Source: Tistlia consotensis USBA 355
GTDB lineage: Bacteria > Pseudomonadota > Alphaproteobacteria > Kiloniellales > DSM-21159
Direction of reading: 5' to 3'
NCBI RefSeq assembly: GCF_900177295.1
Contig: NZ_FWZX01000002.1
Location: 218,124 to 282,123 of the forward strand
DNA: 64,000 nt
Shown piece after piece: positions 52,040 through 60,658 of this stretch (position 1 is the first letter of the stretch; each line of letters opens with the position of its first letter). The position numbers and the translations under genes are program-made. Under the pieces are notes generated by a model. It did not search any database, was not told the origin of the DNA, and saw only the letters and a list, made by a program, of their open reading frames with translations.

Positions 52040-52335
52040 TCAGAAGACCTTATTCCGCCGAGGGTGTTTGTTTGGAGGCCGAAGACAATTCTCCCATCTA
52101 GGGCTTGTTGTTAGCATCGGACCATGTTCCCCACAAGGACTCGCCTGCCGTTCCGGAAGGATTCTGCGCCGTCTCTTCGTGCGCCGGGGGTTGGCGCCGG
52201 CCCATCGAAATGGCACAAGACTGACGAACCGGCCTGCGCACCTCAATGTACGCGGAGGCCAGTCGCCGCCATCGTTGCTCTGCGCAATGAGTCGCCCGCG
52301 GGCTGGCCGCGGATCAGGGATCAGGTGAAGGCCCA
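52040..52335. other. Intergenic region between two divergent radical SAM genes
   Basis: This 296-base spacer is the longest gene-free stretch and is visibly richer in A and T near 52040-52140 than its surroundings. It must contain the promoters for both divergent genes. I could not find a convincing -35/-10 pair with proper spacing on either strand, and I saw no repeat or small gene. The ribosome site of the right-hand gene is GAAGG, five bases before the ATG at 52336. Confidence 0.5.
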
Positions 52336-54213
52336 ATGCTCGACGTTGCCGTGAAGCAGGACCCGACCGTCGCGGCCGGACGACGTTCCGCCGAGGCGGC
52401 ATGGCGGGCGTTCCTGGAGCGCTTCCCGCAGCCGAAGGAACTGGTGCTGATCCAGCCGCCGCTGGTGCCGGAGCAGTTCTTCGACGTCAAGACGGCGCAG
52501 GGCGGCGGCTACTACAACTTCCCGCCGACCGGACTGCTCTACATCGCGACGGTGGCGCGCGAGGAGCGGCCGGATCTGGAGATCTCGCTGATCGACCTCA
52601 ACCACCTGCTGCTGAAGCAGAGCCACGACCCGGCGTTCCGCTACAAGGTCTGGCAGGACGTGGTGCGCGAGGCGATCGCCGGCTGCGAGGCGCCGATGGT
52701 CGGCGTCACCTTCATGTTCGGCACGACCAAGCCCTGTTACGTCGAGGTCACGAGCTTCGTGCGCCGCGAGTTCCCGGAGGTGCCGGTGCTGAGCGGCGGC
52801 GTCCAGGCGACCTTCGACTACAGGGAGATCCTGCAGGACGGCCAGGCCGACCTGGTGACCCGGCGCGAGGGCGAGGACCAGTTCCGCAGCTTCCTGCGCG
52901 GTCTCTCGGACCCGGCGACGCCGCCGGTGCCGGGCCTGGCCTTCCGGCTCGGCGAGGCGATCCATGAGATCGACGGCCCGATCGAGGCGGCGCCGCTGGC
53001 CGCCGACATCCGCTGGGCCTACGACCTGATCGACATTTCCGAGTACTACGCCTACGGCTGCCTCGGTGCCTTCTCGCGCTACGTCGGCACCGACCGCCGG
53101 TTCTGCACGGTGCTGACCAACCGCGGCTGCCGGGCGCGCTGCACCTTCTGCACGGTGCGCAACTTCAACGGCTTCGGCGTGCGCCAGCGCTCGATCCAGG
53201 ACGTCATCGACGAGGTCAAGTTCCTCAGGGAGCGGAAAGGCGTCACCTACATCGACTGGCTCGACGACGACCTGCTGTGGAACCGTGAGCGGGCGCTGGC
53301 TCTGTTCAACGGCCTGGCCGAGCAGGTGCCGGGCCTGGAGTGGACGGCCAGCAACGGCCTGATCGGCGTCTCGGTCGACGAGGAGATGATCGACGCCATG
53401 GTTCGCTCGGGCCTCAAGGCCTACAAGATCGGCATCGAATCCGGTAACGATCGCCGGCTGAAGCAGATCAAGAAGCCGACCACGAAGAAGAAGCTGCGCG
53501 AGCGCAACGGCTGGTTCAAGAAGTATCCCGAGGTCCTGACCTCGACGAACTTCATCATCGGCTTCCCCGAAGAGACCTTCGGCGAGATGCGCGACACCTT
53601 CGACTTCGCGCTGGAGCTGGCCTGGGACTGGTCGAGCTTCTACATCTGCCAGCCGCTGCGCGGCACCGAGATGTTCACCGACTTCGAGGACCTGGGCGAC
53701 GAGCGCACCAAGGAAGAGCGCTACGACAAGATGATCAACCCGGGCCGCTCGGCCGAGCGCGGCGAGTTCGGCTACCGCTTCAAGGAGGCGAAGCGCACCT
53801 ACGCCGGCTGGGAGATCTTCGAGATCCCGGAGGACACGGTCCCCGACCTCGACCAGCAGAAGGAGATCTGGTTCGCCTTCAACCTGATCGCCAACTTCCT
53901 CGGCAACCCCTGCTTCCAGCCGGGCGGCAACCCGCTGAAGATCGCCCGCTGGATCGAGGCGATCCACTCCGGCTATCCCTACGACGCCTCGATGGCGGCG
54001 GCGCTGTCGCACGCCTACCGTCTGGCCGGCCAGGTCGAGCGCGCCGACGGCCTGACCGCGCGCTTCCTCGAGCTCTGCGCCGGCGCCGACTACTGGCAGA
54101 ACCGCGTGCGGCAGTTCCCCGAGCTGCTGCTGCTGGCCGGCCTCGAGCAGGCTCCGGACTGGTACGAAGGCGAGGTCCCGACGGCTCTGCTCCGGCCGCT
54201 GCCGACGCGATGA
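52336..54213 (+). CDS. B12-binding-type radical SAM enzyme, 2
   Basis: This 625-residue class B radical SAM protein has an N-terminal cobalamin-type domain (about 35-200, with VLSGGVQATF and RREGEDQF), the cluster motif CRARCTFC with C265, C269 and C272, then DWLDDDLLW, GIESGNDRRL and IIGFPEETFGEM. A C-terminal extension of about 150 residues ends in an alpha-helical TPR-like stretch (SHAYRLAGQVERADGLTARFLEL). It probably modifies a glycan or lipid substrate by radical chemistry. The downstream SDR starts within its stop codon (ATGA). It is not closely similar to the divergent radical SAM protein outside the core motifs. Confidence 0.86.
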   Translation: MLDVAVKQDPTVAAGRRSAEAAWRAFLERFPQPKELVLIQPPLVPEQFFDVKTAQGGGYYNFPPTGLLYIATVAREERPDLEISLIDLNHLLLKQSHDPAFRYKVWQDVVREAIAGCEAPMVGVTFMFGTTKPCYVEVTSFVRREFPEVPVLSGGVQATFDYREILQDGQADLVTRREGEDQFRSFLRGLSDPATPPVPGLAFRLGEAIHEIDGPIEAAPLAADIRWAYDLIDISEYYAYGCLGAFSRYVGTDRRFCTVLTNRGCRARCTFCTVRNFNGFGVRQRSIQDVIDEVKFLRERKGVTYIDWLDDDLLWNRERALALFNGLAEQVPGLEWTASNGLIGVSVDEEMIDAMVRSGLKAYKIGIESGNDRRLKQIKKPTTKKKLRERNGWFKKYPEVLTSTNFIIGFPEETFGEMRDTFDFALELAWDWSSFYICQPLRGTEMFTDFEDLGDERTKEERYDKMINPGRSAERGEFGYRFKEAKRTYAGWEIFEIPEDTVPDLDQQKEIWFAFNLIANFLGNPCFQPGGNPLKIARWIEAIHSGYPYDASMAAALSHAYRLAGQVERADGLTARFLELCAGADYWQNRVRQFPELLLLAGLEQAPDWYEGEVPTALLRPLPTR

Positions 54214-54929
54214 GCGGCAATCCGGACGGCCCGCTCACGGGCAAGGTCGCCGTCGTGACCGGCGCGTCGCGGGGCATCGGCCGGGCCGTCGCCGAGGCGC
54301 TGCTGCGCGCCGGCGTCTCGGTCATGGGCTGCTGCCTGCACGCCGAGAGCCTGGCCGCCGCGGTCGGGCAGATGGCGCCGCTCGGCCCGATCGAGGGCCG
54401 GGTCTGCGATGTCCGCGACCTGGAGCAGGTGACGGCTCTCTTCGCCCGTGCGGCCGAGCGCTTCGGCGGCCTCGACATCCTGGTCAACAATGCCGGCGTC
54501 GGCATCGTCAAGGACTTCGACGCGCTGACCCCCGAGGAGTGGCGGCAGACCATCGACGTCAACCTGACCGGCGTCTTCAACTGCTGCCACGCCGCCCTGC
54601 CGCACCTCAAGGCGCGCGGCGGCGGCCATATCGTCAACATGTCGAGCCGCTCGGCGGTCAACCCGATGCCCGGCGGCACGGCCTACAACGCCTCGAAGTT
54701 CGGGCTGAACGGCTTCAGCGAGGCGCTGACCCTCGACCTGCGCAAGCACGGCGTGCTGGTCACCTCGGTGATGCCGGGCCGGGTCAACACCGACTTCGCC
54801 GGCGAGGCGCCGCAGGATTGGCACATTCCGGTGGAGGACCTCGCGCGCAGCGTGCTAGAGGTCCTGGCCCATGATCGGCGCAGCCTGATCAGCCGGATTG
54901 AGGTCCGGCCCTCCTTTCCGCGCTACTGA
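54210..54929 (+). CDS. SDR-family oxidoreductase
   Basis: This 239-residue classical SDR has VVTGASRGIGRAVAEALL (about 13-30), the NNAGVG motif, MSSRSAVNPMPGGTAYNASKFG with catalytic Ser and YxxxK, and PGRVNTDF. It resembles the FabG-like 3-ketoacyl or sugar ketone reductase group. It is coupled to the radical SAM gene upstream (ATGA). A second SDR starts 12 bases downstream. It may reduce the ketone produced by, or needed for, the radical SAM step. Confidence 0.88.
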   Translation: MSGNPDGPLTGKVAVVTGASRGIGRAVAEALLRAGVSVMGCCLHAESLAAAVGQMAPLGPIEGRVCDVRDLEQVTALFARAAERFGGLDILVNNAGVGIVKDFDALTPEEWRQTIDVNLTGVFNCCHAALPHLKARGGGHIVNMSSRSAVNPMPGGTAYNASKFGLNGFSEALTLDLRKHGVLVTSVMPGRVNTDFAGEAPQDWHIPVEDLARSVLEVLAHDRRSLISRIEVRPSFPRY

Positions 54930-54941
54930 CAACAGGTTCCC

Positions 54942-55763
54942 ATGTCCCTGCCGCTTCTCGCCGACCATGTCGTCGCGGTCACCGGAGCGGCGCGCGGCGT
55001 CGGCGCCGCGGTGGCGCGCGCCTGCGCGGCGCACGGCGCGGCGCTGCTGCTCCTCGACGTCGAGGCGATCGGGCTGGAACGGCTGGCCTGCGAGCTGGCG
55101 GAGAGCGGCACCGAGGCCCTGTCCCGCATCGTCGACGTGCGCGAGGCCGGCGCCGTGGCCGAGGCCTTCGCGGCGGCGGCCGAGCGCTTCGGCGGGCTGA
55201 CCACGCTGATCCAGAGCGCCTCGCCGGAGCGGCGCGACCGGCGCAGCTTCCCCGAGAACATGGAGCACTGGCACGCCGAGCTCGAGATTCTGCTGGAGGC
55301 GCCGGCCCAGCTCGCCGCGGCGGCGGCGCCACTGCTGAGCAAGGCGGCCAATCCGAGCATCCTCAACATCTCCTCGGTGCTCGGCGCGCAGGTCGCCCAG
55401 CAGACGCCCGGCTACCACATCGCCAAGGCCGGCATCGACCACCTGACCCGCTACCTCGCCGTCTCGCTGGGCGAGAGCAGCATCCGGGTCAACGCGATGG
55501 CGCTCGGCCTGGTCGACCGCGACGAGGGACCGCGGCTGACCGACGACCCGATCAACCGGGCGGTCTGCGAATCGGTTGTGCCGCTGCGTCGGGCGGCCAA
55601 CGGGCGCGACATCGGCCAGGCAGCGGTCATGCTGGCCTCGCCGCTTGCCTCGTACGTCACCGGCCACGTGCTGGTGGTCGACGGCGGCCTCAGCCTCAAC
55701 GAGCCCTTCTTCACCGCCCGCAAGGGCTACCTGCACGGCAAAGGCCCGGTGAAGGAGGTGTGA
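54942..55763 (+). CDS. SDR-family oxidoreductase
   Basis: This 273-residue classical SDR has VTGAARGVGAAVARA near residue 13, SSVLGAQVAQQTPGYHIAKAG with catalytic Ser and YxxxK, and a C-terminal substrate-lid region ending VTGHVLVVDGGLSLNEPFF. The Asn-Ala-Gly motif normally following strand 4 is replaced by LIQSASPERRD. This is unusual but tolerated in the family. It ends the three-gene radical SAM-SDR-SDR operon and faces the convergent A4 gene. Confidence 0.85.
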   Translation: MSLPLLADHVVAVTGAARGVGAAVARACAAHGAALLLLDVEAIGLERLACELAESGTEALSRIVDVREAGAVAEAFAAAAERFGGLTTLIQSASPERRDRRSFPENMEHWHAELEILLEAPAQLAAAAAPLLSKAANPSILNISSVLGAQVAQQTPGYHIAKAGIDHLTRYLAVSLGESSIRVNAMALGLVDRDEGPRLTDDPINRAVCESVVPLRRAANGRDIGQAAVMLASPLASYVTGHVLVVDGGLSLNEPFFTARKGYLHGKGPVKEV

Positions 55764-55764
55764 G

Positions 55765-55788
55765 CGCCCCCGGATGCGGCCGGGCGCG
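55765..55788 (+). terminator. GC-rich stem between convergent genes
   Basis: GCGCCC (55765-55770) pairs perfectly with GGGCGC (55783-55788), and an inner CCG/CGG pairing (loop GATG, two unpaired C) extends the stem. It lies in the 34-base gap between the SDR stop and the convergent A4 stop, where a bidirectional terminator is expected. There is no T-tract, so termination may not be intrinsic. Confidence 0.32.
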
Positions 55789-55797
55789 CGACCCGTT

Positions 55798-58056
55798 CTA
55801 CGGCGCCCGGCAGGAGCGCAGGGCGAGGACGTCGTAGAAGGCCCCGGAATCGACCCGCTCCAGCGTGCAGCGCGACGCGATTCGCTGCCAGGCCTCCTGC
55901 CAGATCGACAGCAGGCTCTCGCGCTCGCGGTCGACGAGCAGCAGGTCGCCGGGGCCTAGGGCGTCGCTGGACTCCAGGATGGCGCGGCGCAAGAGCGGCG
56001 CATCCATGTCGTTGAGCGAGCTGGAGACCGGCCAGAAATACCAGCGGTCACTCTGTGCGAACAGTGCAACCCCGAGGAAGTAGAGGCGCTTGCTGTCGAT
56101 CAGCGCCGGGATTCGGTTCCGGCCCGGAAAGTCCCGGTCCAGGAGCAGCCGCAGGTCGCGCACGCGGGCGGCCAACCCGGTCCCCTGCATCTGGAACTGC
56201 ACGGGGTCGGTCTCGTCGACCTCGCTCGGCCGCTGTGCGATCCCGGCGGCGAGCCTGCGGGCGACCGCCTGCGGTGCGCAGCCGGCGGCGTCGAAGCACT
56301 CGCGGAGCAGCGTCGCGTTGCCCTGGTCGGCTCGGTAGGGGCGCGCGAAACGCTCGAGCGAGAAGGCGACGACCGAGGCGACGGCCAGCGCGACCAGGAG
56401 CCGTTCGAGCCGCAGCTGCGATCGGGGAGTCTCGCGCCAGCGCTCCAGCAGCGCGTCGAGGCCGACGAGGGCGACGGTCAGGAAGGGCAGCAGCGCCAGG
56501 CCCAGCGTCGTCGATGTCGAGCGGCCGACGAAATAGCTGACCGCACCGATGCCGAGCACCGACGCGGGCACCAGGCTCGAGGCGCGCGGATGGTCGTCAC
56601 GGCCGGCCAGAGCGTCGCGCGCGGCGAGGGCGAGCGGCACGAAGAAGGCAAGCGCGACCGGTATCCACAGCCCGTACTCCCTGGGGATCGGGACGCTCCA
56701 GTGCGAGACGCTGCCCGGCTCGAAGCTGGACACCAGCTCGAAGTAGGGGCGGTAGTCGGGCATCCGGCCGTAGGCCGCCGCGAGATACAGGGCGAGGGCG
56801 CCCTGGCCGGCCAGCAGGCCGCCGAGCAGGATCGCGCCGTCTCTCAGCAGGGGGCGTGGCGTGCGCGCGCGCAGCGCGGTCAGCACGGCCGCAGCGCCGA
56901 CCGGACCCGCCGAGAACAGGAGGTCCTCGATGCTCCACAGCGAGGCCACCACCGTCAGGACCAGGAGGCCGAGGCCGCGCCAGCGCCAGTGCTCGGCCCA
57001 GGCCATCCAGAGCACGACCAGGGCGGGCAGCAGATAGCGGTAGCCCTGGGTCGAGGGCAAGCCGTTCAGATTGAACACCTTCTCATGGAAGGTGATGGCC
57101 CAGATCAGGCCGATGGCGGCGAGCAGGAGGCAGACGCCCTTGTCGCGCACGAGCCGGTGGACGGTCAGGAGGAAGGTGACGAACCAGGCCAAGGTGAACA
57201 GCCGCACGACGAAGGCTGCTGCGCCGAAGGTCTCGGGCAGGCGCTCGAAGGCCGCGCTGAGCACGACCCAGGGCAGGAGGCCGTACTGCGAATAGACCTC
57301 GACCATGGGCACGCCGCCCCGCCGCGCATGCAGCGCGGGACCGACATAGGGCACGAAGTGGTCGTACGCGCGAAACAGCCCGTCGTCGAACAGCAGCAGC
57401 GCGAGGATCAGGCAGAGCGCGAGCAGGCCCCACGCGAAGGGGCCTCGGCGGAGAGGCGGCAGCCGCGGCGCCAGGAATGCCAGCGGCCAGGCGGCCAGCA
57501 GCAGGATCGGGAACAGCGGCCGCTCGGTGAGCCACTCGAAGAAGGCCGAGACCTGCGGACGATCCGGATAGAGCGGCGCGTAGATCGCGCAGAAGAGGGC
57601 CAGCGAGCCCAGCAGCAGCGGCACCGTCCAGCGGTCGAGGCGCGCCAGCCGGTCGTCGAGCCTCGCCGGCAGCCCCCTCGCCGCAGTGAGGAGCGCGCCT
57701 GCCAGGAAGGCGGTCAAGGCGACCACCAGCAGCGGGCCGAGCAGCGGGACTCCTGTCGCCTGGCGCACGAGGCCGCCGAGCGCCAGGATGAGAAGCAGGC
57801 AGGCGGCGAGCTGGACGATCCGTTCGGCGCGGCGCGCCCAGGTGCTCGGGCCGAGCCGCTGATCGAGCCAGGCCCAGAGCAGTGCCGCGGCGAAGGGGCC
57901 GAAGACCAGCAGCAGGAGGTAGCCGGCCATCTCGGCCTTCTCGCTCTGGCCGACGACCGCGACCGCCAGGACCGGCAGGGCCGCCAGCAACGCGAAGGGC
58001 GCGATCGGCGCGACCGGCCAGCCCGGCACGCTAGGCGTTGGTCGTGGCTCGCTCAC
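55798..58056 (-). CDS. GT-C-like membrane protein, family A copy 4 (A4, separate)
   Basis: This 752-residue A-family protein lies apart from the main array. It keeps LFDDGLFRAYDHFVPYVG and VPMVEVYSQYG, but the preceding HALHGG is HARRGG. It also has NGLPSTQGYRYLLP and a C-terminal domain with four cysteines in matching places (ECFDAAGC, ASRC and RSC near the end) and FWPVSSSLND. The GTG is preceded by AGGAG nine bases upstream. It starts 14 bases after a GT2 gene, suggesting it receives the product of the GT2/small membrane protein genes upstream. It has no B partner next to it. Confidence 0.73.
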   Translation of the reverse strand: MSEPRPTPSVPGWPVAPIAPFALLAALPVLAVAVVGQSEKAEMAGYLLLLVFGPFAAALLWAWLDQRLGPSTWARRAERIVQLAACLLLILALGGLVRQATGVPLLGPLLVVALTAFLAGALLTAARGLPARLDDRLARLDRWTVPLLLGSLALFCAIYAPLYPDRPQVSAFFEWLTERPLFPILLLAAWPLAFLAPRLPPLRRGPFAWGLLALCLILALLLFDDGLFRAYDHFVPYVGPALHARRGGVPMVEVYSQYGLLPWVVLSAAFERLPETFGAAAFVVRLFTLAWFVTFLLTVHRLVRDKGVCLLLAAIGLIWAITFHEKVFNLNGLPSTQGYRYLLPALVVLWMAWAEHWRWRGLGLLVLTVVASLWSIEDLLFSAGPVGAAAVLTALRARTPRPLLRDGAILLGGLLAGQGALALYLAAAYGRMPDYRPYFELVSSFEPGSVSHWSVPIPREYGLWIPVALAFFVPLALAARDALAGRDDHPRASSLVPASVLGIGAVSYFVGRSTSTTLGLALLPFLTVALVGLDALLERWRETPRSQLRLERLLVALAVASVVAFSLERFARPYRADQGNATLLRECFDAAGCAPQAVARRLAAGIAQRPSEVDETDPVQFQMQGTGLAARVRDLRLLLDRDFPGRNRIPALIDSKRLYFLGVALFAQSDRWYFWPVSSSLNDMDAPLLRRAILESSDALGPGDLLLVDRERESLLSIWQEAWQRIASRCTLERVDSGAFYDVLALRSCRAP

Positions 58057-58070
58057 GATGGCCGGCTCCT

Positions 58071-58844
58071 CTACTTTCCGGACGCGCCGTACCCGAGGTG
58101 TCCGAGGTCGATATAGACCCGCTCGGGCCGCTTCGAGAACTGCTGCCGGCGCGAGACGTGGATCTCCCAGTTCAGGCGCAGGAAGACCTTCACGACCTCG
58201 CGCAGGTTGCGCCAGCTGGCGGCGCCGCCGGGCTTGCCACCGGACAGGTAGCCCGGCACCTCGGCGAAGCGGGCGCCGGAACGCAGCAGCTTGACGTTGA
58301 TCTCGGAGACGATCGAGAAGCGCTGCGAGGTCGCGTCGACGGAGCGCACCAGCCGCGTCGGCCAGACGCAGGGCGCGTTGATGTAGAAGACGTAGACCTG
58401 GAAGGCGATGTAGTAGAGCAGCCGGTAGGTCAGCGACAGGATGATGCGGCCGTAGGGCCGGATCTCCAGGTTGAGCGGGGCCGCGATCACCATGTCGGCG
58501 GCGTCGCGGTGCCGCGCCATGACGTCGATGAAGCCGGCGTTCATGTCGTTGTCGCCCGGCACGATCATGAACTTCTCCGACTTCAGGGCGGCGAGGCCGC
58601 TGCGGATCGCCGCGCCGAGGCCCCGGTTGACCTCGTGGCGCACCAGCCGCACGCGCGGGTCGGCGGTGCCGGCCGCCTCCACCAGGCGCGCCGTGGCGTC
58701 GCTGCTGCCGTCGTCGATCACGACGATCTCGTAGTCCGCCAGGCCGATCCCGGCCATCACCCCGCCGACCGTCGCCAGGGTCGACTCGATGTTCGGTTCC
58801 TCGTTGAAGGCGGGAACCACGAAAGACAGCTCCGGCATGGTCAC
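58071..58844 (-). CDS. GT2 family glycosyltransferase (dolichol-phosphate mannosyltransferase-like), copy 1
   Basis: This 257-residue GT-A enzyme begins LSFVVPAFNEEPNIEST and contains VIDDGSSD (nucleotide-binding acidic residues at about D44-D49) and PGDND, a DXD-like metal motif near residue 98. It resembles DPMS-type transferases that load a sugar onto a polyprenyl phosphate. The C-terminal segment FRVYVFYINAPCVWP-like (here FQVYVFYINAPCVWP) and NWEIHVSRR is shared with the next copy. The GTG start overlaps that gene's stop. It would supply lipid-linked sugar donors for GT-C enzymes such as A4 downstream, which is an inference from known pairing of GT2 and GT-C enzymes. Confidence 0.87.
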   Translation of the reverse strand: MTMPELSFVVPAFNEEPNIESTLATVGGVMAGIGLADYEIVVIDDGSSDATARLVEAAGTADPRVRLVRHEVNRGLGAAIRSGLAALKSEKFMIVPGDNDMNAGFIDVMARHRDAADMVIAAPLNLEIRPYGRIILSLTYRLLYYIAFQVYVFYINAPCVWPTRLVRSVDATSQRFSIVSEINVKLLRSGARFAEVPGYLSGGKPGGAASWRNLREVVKVFLRLNWEIHVSRRQQFSKRPERVYIDLGHLGYGASGK

Positions 58845-59611
58845 GCCCCTCCGCTGCCCGGCCGGCGGGCCAGGTCCAGGTAGACTCGCCGGGGCCGCGC
58901 GCGGAATCGCTCGCGCTGCGAGACGTGGATCTCCCAGTTCAGGCGCAGGAACACCTTCACGACCTCCTGGAGGTTGCGCCAGCTGGCGGCGCCGCCCGGC
59001 CGTCCGCCGGTGAAGTAGCCCGGCACCTCGGCGAAGCTGGCGCCGGAGCGGAGCAGCTTGACGTTGATCTCGGAGACGATCGAGAAGCGCTGCGATTTCG
59101 CTCCGATGCCGCGCACCAGCTCGGTCGGCCAGACGCAGGGCGCGTTGACGTAGAAGACGTAGACGCGGAAGGCGCAGAAGTAGAGCAGCCGGTACATCAG
59201 CGACAGGAAGATCCGGAAGTCGGGCCGGATCTCGAGATTGAGCGGCGCGGCGATCACCAGCTCGGCGGCGTCGTGGTGCCGTGCCATCGCGTACATCAGG
59301 TCGGCGCTCATGTCGTTGTCGCCCGGCACCACCATGAACTTCTCGGCGAGCGCCGCCGCGGCGCCGTCCAGGATCGAGCTGCCGAGGCCCTTGTTGACCG
59401 TGTGGCGCACCAGGCGGATCCGCGCATCGGCGGCCGAAGCCTGTTCGACCAGGGCTGCCGTCGCGTCGTGGCTGCCGTCGTCGACCACCACGACCTCGTA
59501 GTGCTCGAGCGGCAGCTCCGCCATCGTCGCGGCGATCGTCGCCAGGGTCTTCTGGATGTTCGGCTCTTCGTTGAAGGCCGGGACCACGAGGCTCAGCGCC
59601 GGCCTGGTCAT
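58841..59611 (-). CDS. GT2 family glycosyltransferase (dolichol-phosphate mannosyltransferase-like), copy 2
   Basis: This 256-residue protein is a clear tandem paralogue of copy 1. It shares LSLVVPAFNEEPNIQKT, VVDDGSHD, VPGDNDMS, VFYVNAPCVWPTELV, FSIVSEINVKLLRSG and a C-terminal NWEIHVSQR, again with the DXD-like motif. Length and motifs match DPMS-like enzymes without a membrane extension. The ATG was placed at 59611, where it overlaps the upstream gene's stop (ATGA); the frame is open further upstream. Two copies suggest two different sugars or two different lipid carriers are loaded. Confidence 0.87.
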   Translation of the reverse strand: MTRPALSLVVPAFNEEPNIQKTLATIAATMAELPLEHYEVVVVDDGSHDATAALVEQASAADARIRLVRHTVNKGLGSSILDGAAAALAEKFMVVPGDNDMSADLMYAMARHHDAAELVIAAPLNLEIRPDFRIFLSLMYRLLYFCAFRVYVFYVNAPCVWPTELVRGIGAKSQRFSIVSEINVKLLRSGASFAEVPGYFTGGRPGGAASWRNLQEVVKVFLRLNWEIHVSQRERFRARPRRVYLDLARRPGSGGA

Positions 59612-60165
59612 CGCGGCCTCCCCGGGTCGAACTCCGAGAGCCGGCCCAGGTAGAGCCGCTTCAGGGCGCGCATCAGGCCGAGCAGCCGGGCGAGCGAGGG
59701 TGAGGCCAGCCACAGCCGCCCGTCGCGCCGCAGCACCGCGCCGCCGGCGACCATCCGCTCCAGGCGCAGGTGGGTCAGGTGGCGGTCGCTGTAGCGCGCG
59801 AGCAGGTCGTCGTGCGGCAGTCCCGCGGCGCCGGCCGCCTGCAGCTCCAGCAGGATGCGCACGCGCAGGCTCGACTGTCCGGCCTGCACGAAGTTGAGGA
59901 AGACGAACCAGCCGCAGCAGAACAGCAGCAGGTCGCCGAGCAGCAGCCAGAGGCCGGCCGGGCTGAAGGTCAGGACCTCGACCAGCGCCAGCGCCGCGAG
60001 GCCGGCGAGCAGGCTGACCTTGTAGGGCAGCACATGACCGCGGGTCAGTCGCTGGCTTGCGACGTGGCCGGCCAGGCTGGCGGCCAGGGCCAGGGCGACC
60101 CGTGCCAGGCCCAGCCACTCGGCGAGCCCCTCGGGCGGCGGCAGCAGGGGCAGCAGGCCGGTCAT
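59608..60165 (-). CDS. Small membrane protein with winged-helix-like C-terminus, copy 1
   Basis: This 185-residue protein has about three to four hydrophobic segments in the first 95 residues. A charged soluble C-terminal part follows (about 100-185: helix, YSDRHLTHLRLERMVAGGAVLRRDGRLWLA, helix) that reads like a winged-helix fold. The next gene encodes a shorter protein of the same layout. It lies immediately upstream of two GT2 genes and overlaps both neighbours by ATGA. No named family is recognised. It could be a membrane partner that recruits the GT2 enzymes or a membrane-bound sensor of precursor level, both inferences. Confidence 0.55.
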   Translation of the reverse strand: MTGLLPLLPPPEGLAEWLGLARVALALAASLAGHVASQRLTRGHVLPYKVSLLAGLAALALVEVLTFSPAGLWLLLGDLLLFCCGWFVFLNFVQAGQSSLRVRILLELQAAGAAGLPHDDLLARYSDRHLTHLRLERMVAGGAVLRRDGRLWLASPSLARLLGLMRALKRLYLGRLSEFDPGRPR

Positions 60166-60644
60166 CCGCTCGCCTTGTCCATGCCGGAGAGCCGCCGGTA
60201 GAGGTGGGTGAGCTGCACGAAGAGGCCGACGTGGCCCTGCATGCGGTAGCGGTCGTCGGCGTCCAGCACGACGATGCGCTGCTCGAGCAGCTTGCCGATG
60301 CGCGTGGCGGTGAAGGGATGACTGGCGATGAAGGCCTCGACCTCGCCCTCGGGCATGCCGGCGCTGCCGTGGCGCTCGATGAAGCCGGCCAGGGCCAGGG
60401 TCGGGCTGTCGTGCTCGACGCCGATGTAGAGCAGCAGGTAGGAGGTCATGCCTGCGCCGGCGAGCAGCAGGGCGTAGACCGCGGCCGGCAGGCTGCCCCA
60501 GAAGAGGCCGGCGAGCCCGGCGATCAGGATCGTGGCGGCGAGCAGCGGCAGCGGCCGGGCCGCGGCCAGGCGGACGACGAGGAAATGCAGCAGGACGCCG
60601 GCCAGGACCGATCCTGCACCGGCGAGCACGGCGACCATGCCCAT
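60162..60644 (-). CDS. Small membrane protein with winged-helix-like C-terminus, copy 2
   Basis: This 160-residue protein has three to four hydrophobic helices up to about residue 80. A soluble part follows with MPEGEVEAFIASHPFTATRIGKLLEQRIVVLDADDRYRM, which corresponds in position and pattern to the winged-helix-like part of the neighbouring protein. Two starts are possible: ATG 60644 and ATG 60638, the second having better spacing from a G-rich ribosome site. It is placed between the SDR-FkbM fusion and its paralogue. No function is assigned. Confidence 0.52.
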   Translation of the reverse strand: MGMVAVLAGAGSVLAGVLLHFLVVRLAAARPLPLLAATILIAGLAGLFWGSLPAAVYALLLAGAGMTSYLLLYIGVEHDSPTLALAGFIERHGSAGMPEGEVEAFIASHPFTATRIGKLLEQRIVVLDADDRYRMQGHVGLFVQLTHLYRRLSGMDKASG

Positions 60645-60658
60645 CCCCCCAGGTTTCC

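Noticed and set aside
52040-52335. Small genes or a riboswitch in the divergent radical SAM spacer, including a cobalamin riboswitch
   Set aside because: A B12 riboswitch would be logical, but no B12-box-like conserved sequence was recognised, and the short frames there lack ribosome sites and conserved features.
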